A stretch of DNA of 64,000 nt from Branchiostoma belcheri. Its lineage: Eukaryota > Chordata > Leptocardii > Amphioxiformes > Branchiostomatidae. Below the pieces are notes generated by a model. That model did not search any database. It worked only from the letters and a program-made list of their open reading frames with translations, and was not told the DNA's origin. The stretch's first letter is position 1. Each line of letters starts with the position of its first letter. Of the stretch, positions 56,801 to 64,000 are shown one piece after another. The stretch spans positions 3,957,286-4,021,285 of the forward strand of contig NW_017802380.1 of NCBI RefSeq assembly GCF_001625305.1, read 5' to 3'. Both the position numbers and the translations under genes were made by a program.

Positions 56801-59602
56801 CTTTCATATTTTACTATTCCAGGCATTCCGCCAACTGGGAAGCCCGAAGCCTGGGACACGGAGGAGACGCAGACCAAACTGCGCTGGCCGGCCCTCGCCG
56901 ACGGAAGTGACACCAGGAATGACGGCATCACCGGATATGACGTCGAGATGAGGGAGGACGGCAGCTACCAGTGGCACTCTGCGGCGAAGGGCATCAAGAA
57001 GCCGAAGTGCCGGGTGGTCGGGTTGGAGCCGGGGAGACGGTACTTCTTCAGGATTCAGGCCATGAAGGGGACGGCGGAGAGTGTACACTCTGAGGTGTCT
57101 GACGTAGTGGTCACTCCGGGGACAAGAACGGACGTTCGGACGCCAGTAGAAGGTATGGCAATCCTCCTCTCGAACGTCTAGCGACTTATCTTAATTTCAG
57201 TAAAACTTTTACTACTTTTTCGTCAGACGAAACGACTATTCTACTTTCGAGTTGGAGGTCAAAATGGTCGCAATGCAGACTGAGACAGTGGAATATGCAG
57301 AATGATGAATAGATTTAGATGACCGCAGACCACTGACAGGTCATAACTGCCCTAATGAAGGCGGCAGACGATCATCGAAACGTCGGCTCTTCTTAAACAA
57401 AACAGGTGGTTGTGAATACAGAACTTTGCTATTCAATTATTCACCAACCTGATGAAATTATTCACTTGTTGTTTCTTCTGCACAGATATCGTCCGCCCCC
57501 CTGGCAAGCCCTCCGCCTACGATGTCGACGAAAGAGAGACCAAACTTCGCTGGCCCGCCCTGGCCGACGGAAGTGACACCAGGTATGACGACATCACCGG
57601 ATATGACGTCGAGATCCAAGAGGAGGGAACGCACCCAATGGAAGTCACAAGCAAAGGGCGTGAAGGGTACCAAGTGTCGCGTCATCGGGCTGGAACCAGG
57701 GACCCTGTACTACTTCAGAGTGCAGGCCATGAAGGGACCGAAGGAGAGCGAACCGTCCGAGGTGTCCGAACCGGTACGCACGCTGGGGCGCAAGAGAAGG
57801 GACTCGGACGACATGGAGACATTTGCCGGAGGGGACCGGACCGGGAGCCCCCCAAGAACTCAGGATGGTGAGTCTAGATAATCTCCATTCGCCAGAGCTG
57901 CGACCAATACGGTGCTTAATGGTCACTTTTTGACCAATGTATACTGACTTCCCACCGTAGGATCTGCATAATGAGCTATAAATACATACATCTCATGCAC
58001 AATCTGTTTAACTACTGTTTTATTGTGTTGGAGCAGATTCCCTACCGTTTCCTGGTCAGCCGGAAGCCTTTAACGTGAGTGAGACAGAGACCGAGCTCCA
58101 GTGGCCTCCACTCGGCAGAGGCTCCCCGGCCCAACACGACGGCATCGACGGGTACTACGTCGAGGTCCGCAAGTCCGGGGAACAGCAATGGAAGGCCTCC
58201 ACCAGGCCGTGCAAGCTCACCAAGTGCAAGGTCAGGGGTCTGCTTCCGGACACGGCCTACTACTTCCGGGTCAAGTCCGCCCGAGGGTCGTGGGAGAGCC
58301 GTCCGAGCGAGACGTCCCAGGTCGTGGTCACTCCACGTGCTACAGGTGGGTTCATATTTCGCGGTTTATCCACTATAAACCATTCCACGGTTCGGAGAGC
58401 GCATTTGTAGGTTTGTTGCTAAAGGGTTTGTCCTCACTTCTGGGCTTACCTCGTACCTTACCCAGAATCCCATGCCGCGCAGAAACTGTGAGGCGATTTG
58501 TCAACCGAGTTGCCAACTGGAATGGATTTTTATATGAACAGACAAGCGGCAATACTTCAGCCAGTAATTTAGATTAGAAATTGTACAATATCTTCAATAA
58601 TCGTTAAATTATGCTATTGCATTTGATGCAATATGTAACGTAACGCTTAATTATGGTTGATTTTGTTGTTTTACGTTCCGTGCTTTTTAATTATGTATAA
58701 CGTTACATGGCTTACATGTTTCCTGAGTGTGAGCTGGAAATAGAGATGCCGCCTGTCCTCTCACCCCATCCACATGTGTGGAGAATAATAACCAATAAAT
58801 AAATACATTCTTTGATTTCAGACGAGAACTGGAAGGAGAGGTTGCGGCAGACCCTGGCCACCGCCGCGGCGCAGCAGACCGAGCCCTGCCCGTTCTGTAA
58901 CCTCCCCAAGACCGACACGGAGGACGGCAGGCCACAGGCCGTGGTACGTCGGAATGTATACGTATTTTCAACGTGTTTTACTTACAATTTACATGTTTAC
59001 CAATTATTAATAAAACGTGTAAAAGATGGAATAGCAAGTCCGTTTGCACATTCTGAGTGACCGTTTAGCAATCGTGGTGCTCTGCCGGGAAGAGGCCGTT
59101 ACGTATACGGGCCCAATTAATTGCCATACGATGTATCCGTACATTAGTTGTGCAATAAACTTTGACTTGACTTGAAATTAATGATAGTTAATATCACACA
59201 AAGAAGGTTACCAGATCCTTGAATTAAAAAAAAAGTTGGATTTGCGTACTGCTGGCGATGCCATAAAACCATGATTTCTTACGTTCCGAACGGAGTTTTG
59301 CACTGAAAGATATAATTACAGTCTTCATTTTAGCTGAGCACCCACAAGTTTGTAACGGCATAACTGTTACGCTTTGGTGAATGGCGTTTACCACTGAGTG
59401 GAAATTATTAACTGTTTTACTCAAACTTTATATTTTCTTTCCCTAGGTGCGACCGATCCAGAATGGTGGAGCGGATTTGGTGGATGATGACGTCATCATC
59501 TGCGTGTGTGACTGCGACTCCATTTCCGTGACGTCATCTTCTTCCTCCAGAAGCAGCAGCCGGCGGGGCAGCGAGGACTCCAAGCTTTGCGTTGTCATGT
59601 AG
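38870..59602 (+). CDS. Giant protein with 20 fibronectin type III domains (distal start form)
   Basis: Exons: 38870-38900, 39411-39470, 41284-41588, 41936-41982, 43243-43388, 44157-44266, 44592-44772, 45039-45332, 45699-45847, 46289-46427, 46645-46935, 47244-47320, 47613-47823, 48180-48458, 48873-49247, 49760-50077, 50350-50652, 50897-51208, 51430-51732, 52133-52444, 52767-52888, 53305-53488, 53842-54144, 54376-54693, 55113-55505, 56332-56700, 56823-57152, 57486-57867, 58037-58345, 58822-58943 and 59447-59602. About 2409 aa if one extra base at about 57630 is an error. The N-terminus is basic, then very acidic (DDDDDDHSGDD), with a CQCKKC motif. Twenty FN3 domains follow with the usual Trp, Leu and YxFRVxA signatures. 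The tail has CPFC and CVCDCD motifs and a Ser-rich end. No signal peptide or membrane segment is visible, so it is probably intracellular. FN3 arrays bind other proteins; the partner is unknown. No named orthologue is recognised. Confidence 0.82.
40601..40715 (+). CDS. Alternative first coding exon of the FN3 gene (proximal start)
   Basis: It starts ATG GAC GCC and encodes MDARTRWKRAVNMSTRRQSI followed by a further basic stretch ending in LSADFS. The exon ends in phase 1 at gtg/gtaagt, the same phase as the distal 39470 donor, so both join in frame to 41284. Basic residues (Arg, Lys) make up about one quarter of it. The product would be about 2417 aa. Which of the two starts is used, or whether both are, cannot be decided from sequence alone. 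Confidence 0.65.
40855..40960 (+). repeat. Dispersed repeat, family B
   Basis: tggccaatttgatactgtct is followed by atctgcttggaaattacata. It is related to 30570-30640 and, inverted, to 19474-19640. It lies in the intron after the proximal first exon. Confidence 0.6.
41083..41167. repeat. 27-bp imperfect hairpin upstream of a coding exon
   Basis: Arms at 41083-41109 and 41141-41167 pair at 24 of 27 positions (acggttctggatagtccacg opposite its inverse) around a 31-bp loop. It is located 117 bp before the acceptor of the exon starting at 41284. Confidence 0.8.
42826..43000 (+). repeat. Dispersed repeat, family A, copy 3
   Basis: gtgttgcgttacataatgta, then gcccaccatatatatgaata, then aacagagcagtggtttgtta, ending near aaggttacctttg. 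It is the most complete copy of the family and lies in an FN3-gene intron. Confidence 0.7.
43016..43058 (+). pseudogene. Decayed copy of an FN3-gene exon
   Basis: After the acceptor cacttag the sequence matches the start of the true exon at 43243 (DHQDEEPQVDV becomes DHRDEKPQVDV) and then hits an in-frame TAG at 43056-43058. The acceptor and phase are kept. It is either a dead duplicate or, if spliced in, the end of a short N-terminal-only isoform. Confidence 0.75.
44385..44500 (-). repeat. Dispersed repeat, family A, inverted copy
   Basis: atatatggtgaccagcccct and agcaacttgcaacataatgt then aacccaacacca are the reverse complement of family A. It lies in the intron that splits FN3 domain 1. 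Confidence 0.7.
46936..47243. other. FN3-gene intron, nothing further seen
   Basis: Pyrimidine-rich (ttctttc-type) intron sequence between domains 4 and 5. No exon, repeat family or other structure was identified. Confidence 0.6.
50150..50215. repeat. Short inverted repeat in FN3-gene intron
   Basis: cattactctc near 50154 and gagagtaatg near 50203 are exact inverses about 40 bp apart, with further weak pairing inside. Possibly a very small fold-back element. Confidence 0.5.
52495..52600 (+). repeat. Dispersed repeat, family C, copy 2
   Basis: Matches 34395-34550 in sequence and order (cggtgtaatata, agccagctgccgccgtgcct, cagata block). Located in the intron between FN3 domains 12 and 13. Confidence 0.65.
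54288..54309. repeat. (ac)n(gc)n microsatellite
   Basis: cacacacacgcgcgcgcgcg in the intron before FN3 domain 15. Alternating purine-pyrimidine sequence of this kind can adopt Z-DNA; no function is implied. Confidence 0.9.
55506..56331. other. FN3-gene intron of 826 bp, nothing further seen
   Basis: Between FN3 domains 16 and 17. I found no exon, no fold-back element and no match to the repeat families seen elsewhere in the window. Confidence 0.55.
57340..57445. repeat. Dispersed repeat, family D, copy 1
   Basis: ggcagacgatcatcgaaacg, then aacaggtggttgtgaataca, then gaactttgctattcaattat. It is related to the end of the element at 60509-60620 (acaagtggttgggaataaag, aactttgctaatgatcaatc). It lies in the intron before FN3 domain 19. 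Confidence 0.65.
59040..59190 (+). mobile_element. Probable non-LTR element 3' end
   Basis: The segment closes with gtgcaataaactttgacttg followed by acttg, that is, a polyadenylation-like signal and a short ttgacttgacttg repeat tail. Such tails are typical of LINE or SINE 3' ends. The body has no recognisable coding capacity. It lies in the last FN3-gene intron. Confidence 0.5.
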
Positions 59603-60508
59603 TCATGTGACGTCACGTTGCCTTATAAGGAGCGGGCAGAACGTACTGCATTGCACTACGGTAACGGCGCAAAAACCGTAATGCATTGTACATAGCCCTT
59701 CAGCATAACGTATTTAAGTGTAACATTCCGTCTATAGTTTTCAAATGTTGTGTCGGAAAAGATATCGTCTGCACCAGGCAAGGTTGATGGAACTGCCAAA
59801 AAAAAAACGTGGAAAAAAGCTTGGTCTCGCACAGGCGCAGTACGTTCTCCAGATGTGCTTAATATGGAATAACCTATGTCCTATAGGGTATTTCTTTATT
59901 CATCATCATCATCATCATCGGTCGACTGCTGCGCAGGCGTTATTATACCACTTCAAACGTCTGGCAAGGTCAAATCCTTGTCTGGCAAGGTCAAATCCTA
60001 GACTAATCATTGGCAGTGGGTGTTTAGGAAACAAGAAAGCTAGAAAAGGATCTATAATTGAAATATAACGTTGTAATGGTGAATTCTGTCTCTCTCATGG
60101 AATTGCTGAAAACGTTAGTGATCTTATCTATTGTAAAGATGGTCTCTTGAAACAAAGAATTTTGAAGAAAAAAAGATAACTAGTTGTTGAGCATCTGAAA
60201 CACATTAGGAATGGGGTGTGTTAACAAAAAGGTGGTTAGTGAATGTATGTTGTTATTTATTGAGATCACATATTTATTGATATACTACCTTTATCTTGAT
60301 TTGCCAAATTTGACGTTTATGTAAGAGTATGTGCGTACAAGTGCATGTAAATAGTAGAGTACAAGGAAACATTTTGACTCAGAGCCGTTAATGTGATACT
60401 TTATTTATACACTGTATTGTCAATTATATTGCTGTGAGTCTAATACATTTGAGTCTATGTTTCAGGTGTATTTTCAAAAGTTTGACACTGGTGTTGTCTA
60501 TGAATAGG

Positions 60509-60610
60509 AAAGTTCTTTATTCCCAACCGCTCGTCTAACACGAGCAAATGTTTTTTATGACCGTCTGTCATCTTCATCAGTTAAACAAGTGGTTGGGAAT
60601 AAAGAACTTT
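60509..60610. mobile_element. Fold-back element, family D, perfect 20-bp ends
   Basis: aaagttctttattcccaacc at 60509-60528 is the exact inverse of 60591-60610. The centre contains gaccgtctgtcatcttcatc. Copies of such short elements commonly sit near genes. It is related to 57340-57445. Confidence 0.85.
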
Positions 60611-60817
60611 GCTAATGATCAATCAGGTAATTGTAAATCTATCATATGGTGTCGAGAGAAAAAATCATTTGAAGATGATACAGAATATGTGTGTGTGTGT
60701 GTGTAGAACCTGCACCCAATAAAGGTGTCTCTAAAACAACCTGTCCCTTATGGTCTGTCTCCAATTCATTTTGTATCATCAGCATGAAAGTTCATCTGAG
60801 TTGGTAAATTGCATTAT

Positions 60818-61007
60818 GAAAAACTTAAACTTTTCTCCAACTCAAAAACTCTTGACTTCAGACAACCTTTGACCCTTTGCTGACGTCACACGTGGGAAAA
60901 ATCACGTGTCCACAGCATTTGGGTCAGATAGCTGAGGAAGACTGAGTGATTCGGTCGAAAATTTCTGGTGAGTCAAATTTTGAGTTGGAGAAAAGTTTAA
61001 GTTTTTC
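60818..61007. mobile_element. Fold-back element with perfect 30-bp inverted ends
   Basis: The 30 bases from 60818 (gaaaaacttaaacttttctc...) are exactly inverted at 60978-61007. The centre includes gctgaggaagactgagtgat and cggtcgaaaatttct, reminiscent of family D but with different ends. Confidence 0.88.
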
Positions 61008-61659
61008 ATTTTGTATCAGTAATGTTCGATGGATTAAAACAACCAGATGATGTAACACTTTCACATTTAACTCTATAGGCTGTTTAGTGTTTGATGAGTT
61101 TTGAGAATCATTGTAAGAAAAAGTAGAAAATTATACATCAAGCATCGACATTTCATTGTGAAATAGGAGATCATAAGTCCAAAAAGTTACATAGAATTCA
61201 GTGACCCCTAAAAATTCATTTACACACATTCTTAATAAAAAAATATCAATAAACTACCATGACTGGAGGATATTTCCACAACATAGTGCAACTATAAACA
61301 ACTAAAAATTCTTCAAACATATCAGTTGAAAGAGTTAAATTGCTAAATAATTTTAGTTTTGATACAACTACTGACAAACCAAATATACCCAGAACCACGT
61401 TGTTCAGAACGTCAATGTGAAGTCACCTTAAATGGTCTATTTCTGTTAAATGAGAAGTTAGATTTTTAAAAGGGTTTTTAAGTTCTGCACTTCCTCTCAT
61501 ACCTGGCCCACCACCTGCCAATAGACAGCCTAGGTGTAACAGCCAATCCCCCACCTGATGGAGGGAAAGTCACTGACCAATCACCTTGCTGCCTATTGCC
61601 GAGAAGCATTGTGATTGGCTTGTAGCAACAGACCTGGCTGAGAAAATATTTTTGTGTAA

Positions 61660-63156
61660 TCAAAGTGCTTTCTGTATATCTGGTTCAGTATGTGTGACGG
61701 TGTGTTGCTTTAAATTAGACAACTTTGTGGAAGAATTGTTACATTTCTTTCTTTTTTCACGAGTGTGCTTTTCCATGTGACGTTTTAGATTAGACATTTT
61801 CGTTGCTGTGTGATCGCAGATGTCACATTTGTACGGCCTCAAACCAGAGTGCTTAATCCTAGTATGCTGGTTCAGGTCAGACATTGCCACGGCGGCAAAA
61901 TCACACAAGCCACACTTGTACGGCTTCTCGCCAGTGTGCTTAGCCATGTGCCGTTTCAAGTGACACATTCGCGTGGCGGAGTGACCACAGATGCCACATT
62001 TATACGGTTTCTCTCCCGTGTGTTTATACATGTGCTGTCTGAGGGCTGACTTCATCGCTGTCGCATAATCGCAAACCTGACATTTGAAGGGTTTCTCGCC
62101 AGTGTGTCGCACCATGTGCAGTTTTAAATGAGGCATCTGTGCAGCAGAATAGTCACACAGGCCGCATTTGTAAGCCTTTTCACCAGTGTGCGTAGTCATG
62201 TGCTGTTTTACACTCGACTTCACTGCTGCAGAATAATCACATAGTTCACATTTGTATGGTTTCACGCCAGTGTGTTTAGACATGTGCAGCTTCAAGTGAG
62301 ACTTCTGTGACGAGGCATAATCGCATAGGTTACACTTGAATGGCTTATCCCCGGTGTGTTTAGACATGTGCCTGTTTAGGTTGCACTTCTCTGCAGCAGA
62401 GTAGTCGCAAATGTTACACTTGTAAGGCTTCTCACCAGTGTGCGTGGCCATGTGTTGCTTCAGGTGATGCTTCTGAGCAGTAGAATAGTTGCAAACCTCA
62501 CACTTGTACGGCTTGTCCCCAGTATGGGTGGCCATGTGAAATTTGAGATTCTTTTTGCTGACCGAGGAGAAGTCGCACTCGGTGCATTTGTGGGGCCTGT
62601 GGTTGCTGTGTTTGGCCATGATGTGGCCCTCCAGGTTGCACTTCTTTGAGGCGGAGTAATCGCAGACCGCGCATTTATACGGCTTCTCTCCGCCGTGAAT
62701 CGTCCTGATGTGCTTGAGGAGGACGTACTTGTCTGCGGTCGAGTACCCGCAGTGCCCACACACGAACGGTCTCACACCGGAGTGTTTTGCCATGACGTGG
62801 CGCTTCAGACTCTGCGACTGCACAGCGGTGTATTCACAGTTCTGGCAGCGGTGCGGTCTCTCACCGGTGTGAGTTCTGAGGTGCTTTGTCATGGCAGACT
62901 TTGCGTCTGTTTCATAGCCACACTGCGGACAGCGGTGTCTCTTACCTCGTGGTTTTTCGCCATCTTTGGAATGTGTCGTCGGGAGACGGTCTATCTTTGG
63001 CACCGATCCTTCAATTTCCTGGTACATGAACTTCTGTAGCCTCTCATCAGTTTCAGTCTTGATGACCTGTTCTTGTTTCATCTCTCCACAGTCTGTTTCT
63101 AGGCAGTTGTGCTTCTCTCCTCCCTCTTGAAGTTGATTTCTGTCTGCCTCCATCAT
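61660..63156 (-). CDS. C2H2 zinc-finger protein, 14 intact fingers
   Basis: A 498-aa uninterrupted reading frame. The first 73 residues are acidic and contain VIKTETDE, whose IKTE fits the SUMO-attachment consensus. Fingers run from residue 74 to about 475, each with C-x2-C and H-x3/4-H and TGEKPY-type linkers. Fourteen are intact. The fifteenth (KKCNNSSTKLSNLKQHTVTH) has lost its second Cys. Finger cores resemble YKCxxCDYSAAxKxxLxxHMxxHTG, a make-up common in large invertebrate ZNF families. No KRAB, BTB or SET domain is present. It is probably a nuclear DNA-binding protein. On the coding strand tattcttattag stands directly before the first ATG, so a splice acceptor precedes the start and an upstream, perhaps non-coding, exon lies to the right. 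The orthologue cannot be named. Confidence 0.9.
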   Translation of the reverse strand: MMEADRNQLQEGGEKHNCLETDCGEMKQEQVIKTETDERLQKFMYQEIEGSVPKIDRLPTTHSKDGEKPRGKRHRCPQCGYETDAKSAMTKHLRTHTGERPHRCQNCEYTAVQSQSLKRHVMAKHSGVRPFVCGHCGYSTADKYVLLKHIRTIHGGEKPYKCAVCDYSASKKCNLEGHIMAKHSNHRPHKCTECDFSSVSKKNLKFHMATHTGDKPYKCEVCNYSTAQKHHLKQHMATHTGEKPYKCNICDYSAAEKCNLNRHMSKHTGDKPFKCNLCDYASSQKSHLKLHMSKHTGVKPYKCELCDYSAAVKSSVKQHMTTHTGEKAYKCGLCDYSAAQMPHLKLHMVRHTGEKPFKCQVCDYATAMKSALRQHMYKHTGEKPYKCGICGHSATRMCHLKRHMAKHTGEKPYKCGLCDFAAVAMSDLNQHTRIKHSGLRPYKCDICDHTATKMSNLKRHMEKHTREKRKKCNNSSTKLSNLKQHTVTHTEPDIQKAL

Positions 63157-64000
63157 CTAATAAGAATACAACATTGTAATGTTTGTCAATTTTGTCATAA
63201 ATGAAAACATTAGTAGACAGTTGGCTAGTAATACAATGGCAGCAATATCATTAGAACTTAGAGTAAGAGCACAGATAATTTAATGTACAACTCAAAGCCT
63301 CCCTTCCCCAATCTGAAGGTGTTCTATAAGGTTTATGACAGAACACTGAAGAATTTATCAGAACAGACAAAGAGGGGGCAAATTTTCCAAAATGCGGTGT
63401 GTTCTCACGAGTAAGCATTATTGGGCTGAGATAACTATATCTTGATGCATATCTTGACTTTTATGTATACATTGCATTTAAAGTAGAAAAACAAAAGGAT
63501 TTGCAAACTCCTACAGTACTGATCCCTGTCTAGTGATCTAGGTCTGTTACCATGTTTGTAAGATGGGTGTTTGGTAGCCTTGGTTACGCCAGTATTTGTT
63601 TATATTTCCTTTCATAATTGAATTTGGGTTGCTCGGAAACTGACACTGTGTATGCAGGACACCTTCCAGATCAAAGCTCCTGTGTGAAATTGTGTTTTGA
63701 ATTTTTGGACTGGTCATGCATTCTAATCATGCTAATTGAACATTGTAATCACGATGTGTGTAATTAGTCTATACCGAAGCCTTTGATCTCAGTTGAATTT
63801 TTAAAATATCGACAGGGGACTGAACTAGCTGGCCTTTTAAGTCTGTAAAGCGTTGTGTATCTATATATACTAGTACTTATGTGTGTATAGTCACGTGGAG
63901 AATATGTAATATGTTATCAAGGGCCCTACTGTACAGCACTGTGTAAAGAAAACAGAAGTTATCAATAAACAACACTGGTCCCCCCAAAATTGCCTGGAGT
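63157..64000. other. Upstream flank or 5' intron of the zinc-finger gene
   Basis: AT-rich sequence with no supported coding exon. It is probably the first intron of the zinc-finger gene because a splice acceptor lies right before its start codon. Confidence 0.45.

Larger units (their letters stand above)
44157..58345 (+). other. Array of 20 FN3 domains encoded by symmetric phase 1-1 exons
   Basis: Domain starts: 44157, 45039, 45699, 46645, 47244, 48180, 48873, 49760, 50350, 50897, 51430, 52133, 52767, 53842, 54376, 55113, 56332, 56823, 57486 and 58037. Sixteen are single exons; domains 1, 3, 5 and 13 are split by one phase-0 intron each. Domains begin with PPGKP and continue W-LRWPAL, GYDVEMRE and YYFRVxAM. 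Domains 8-10, 12, 14, 15, 18 and 19 are very alike, which points to recent tandem duplication or gene conversion. Domains 1-6 are more diverged. All domain exons or exon pairs are divisible by three except that of domain 19. Confidence 0.92.
59603..61659. other. FN3-gene 3' UTR and convergent intergenic space
   Basis: No coding exon. Contents: a (cat)n run at about 59901-59918, two perfect fold-back elements (60509-60610 and 60818-61007), a (gt)n run near 60690-60706 and an AATAAA at about 60718. At 61490-61640 a cctggcccaccacctgcca block contains short inverted segments (ggtgattggtc-like). Confidence 0.55.

Noticed and set aside
44157..58345. Titin, fibronectin or tenascin as the identity of the FN3 gene
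   Set aside because: No Ig domains or kinase (titin), no signal peptide, type I/II modules or EGF repeats (fibronectin, tenascin). Only FN3 repeats are present.
59901..59918. His-coding run (catcatcat) as part of a protein
   Set aside because: It lies after the FN3-gene stop and is a simple microsatellite.
62460..62759. Alternative minus-strand frame rich in Thr/Ser over the zinc fingers
   Set aside because: It is an out-of-frame reading of the C2H2 gene.

Overview
The window looks like a piece of an invertebrate deuterostome genome, most probably a cephalochordate (lancelet). This is inferred from the protein families, the vertebrate-like order of the genes, the short GT-AG exons, and a dense load of short fold-back elements, a tRNA-derived SINE and LINE tails. 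There are no bacterial operons, no CRISPR array and no recognisable virus.

Layout. (1) About 240-2894, + strand: the C-terminal third of histidine ammonia-lyase (HAL). (2) 5180-9208, - strand: a complete 11-exon imidazolonepropionase gene (AMDHD1). HAL and AMDHD1 are enzymes 1 and 3 of histidine breakdown to formiminoglutamate and lie tail to tail. (3) 9946-27470, + strand: a CFAP100/CCDC38-family ciliary coiled-coil gene, divergent from AMDHD1. Its largest intron (13040-23187) holds a 9.3-kb palindromic (fold-back) element with 31-bp terminal inverted repeats and a central array of about 215-bp tandem repeats. (4) 29838-34715, + strand: a 10-exon SLC49A4 (DIRC2)-like transporter gene. (5) About 38870-59602, + strand: a large gene with two candidate first exons, a charged N-terminal region, 20 consecutive fibronectin type III domains and a Cys/Ser-rich tail. 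I do not recognise a named orthologue. (6) 61660-63156, - strand: a single-exon C2H2 zinc-finger protein with 14 intact fingers and one broken one.

Exon models were built by reading splice sites and checking phase. The summed coding lengths are multiples of three for AMDHD1 (434 aa), the CFAP100-like gene (597 aa) and the SLC49A4-like gene (516 aa). The FN3 gene is in frame throughout except for one FN3 exon (domain 19) that is one base too long.

Three genes carry extra exon copies: a repeated C-terminal exon in HAL, an alternative in-frame last exon in the CFAP100-like gene, and a decayed exon copy with a stop in the FN3 gene. AMDHD1 has a 35-bp minisatellite that copies one of its own splice donors. 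RFX X-box-like sites lie near the ciliary gene and between the transporter and FN3 genes. The remaining sequence is mostly introns and intergenic DNA with repeat copies. Two runs of N mark assembly gaps.
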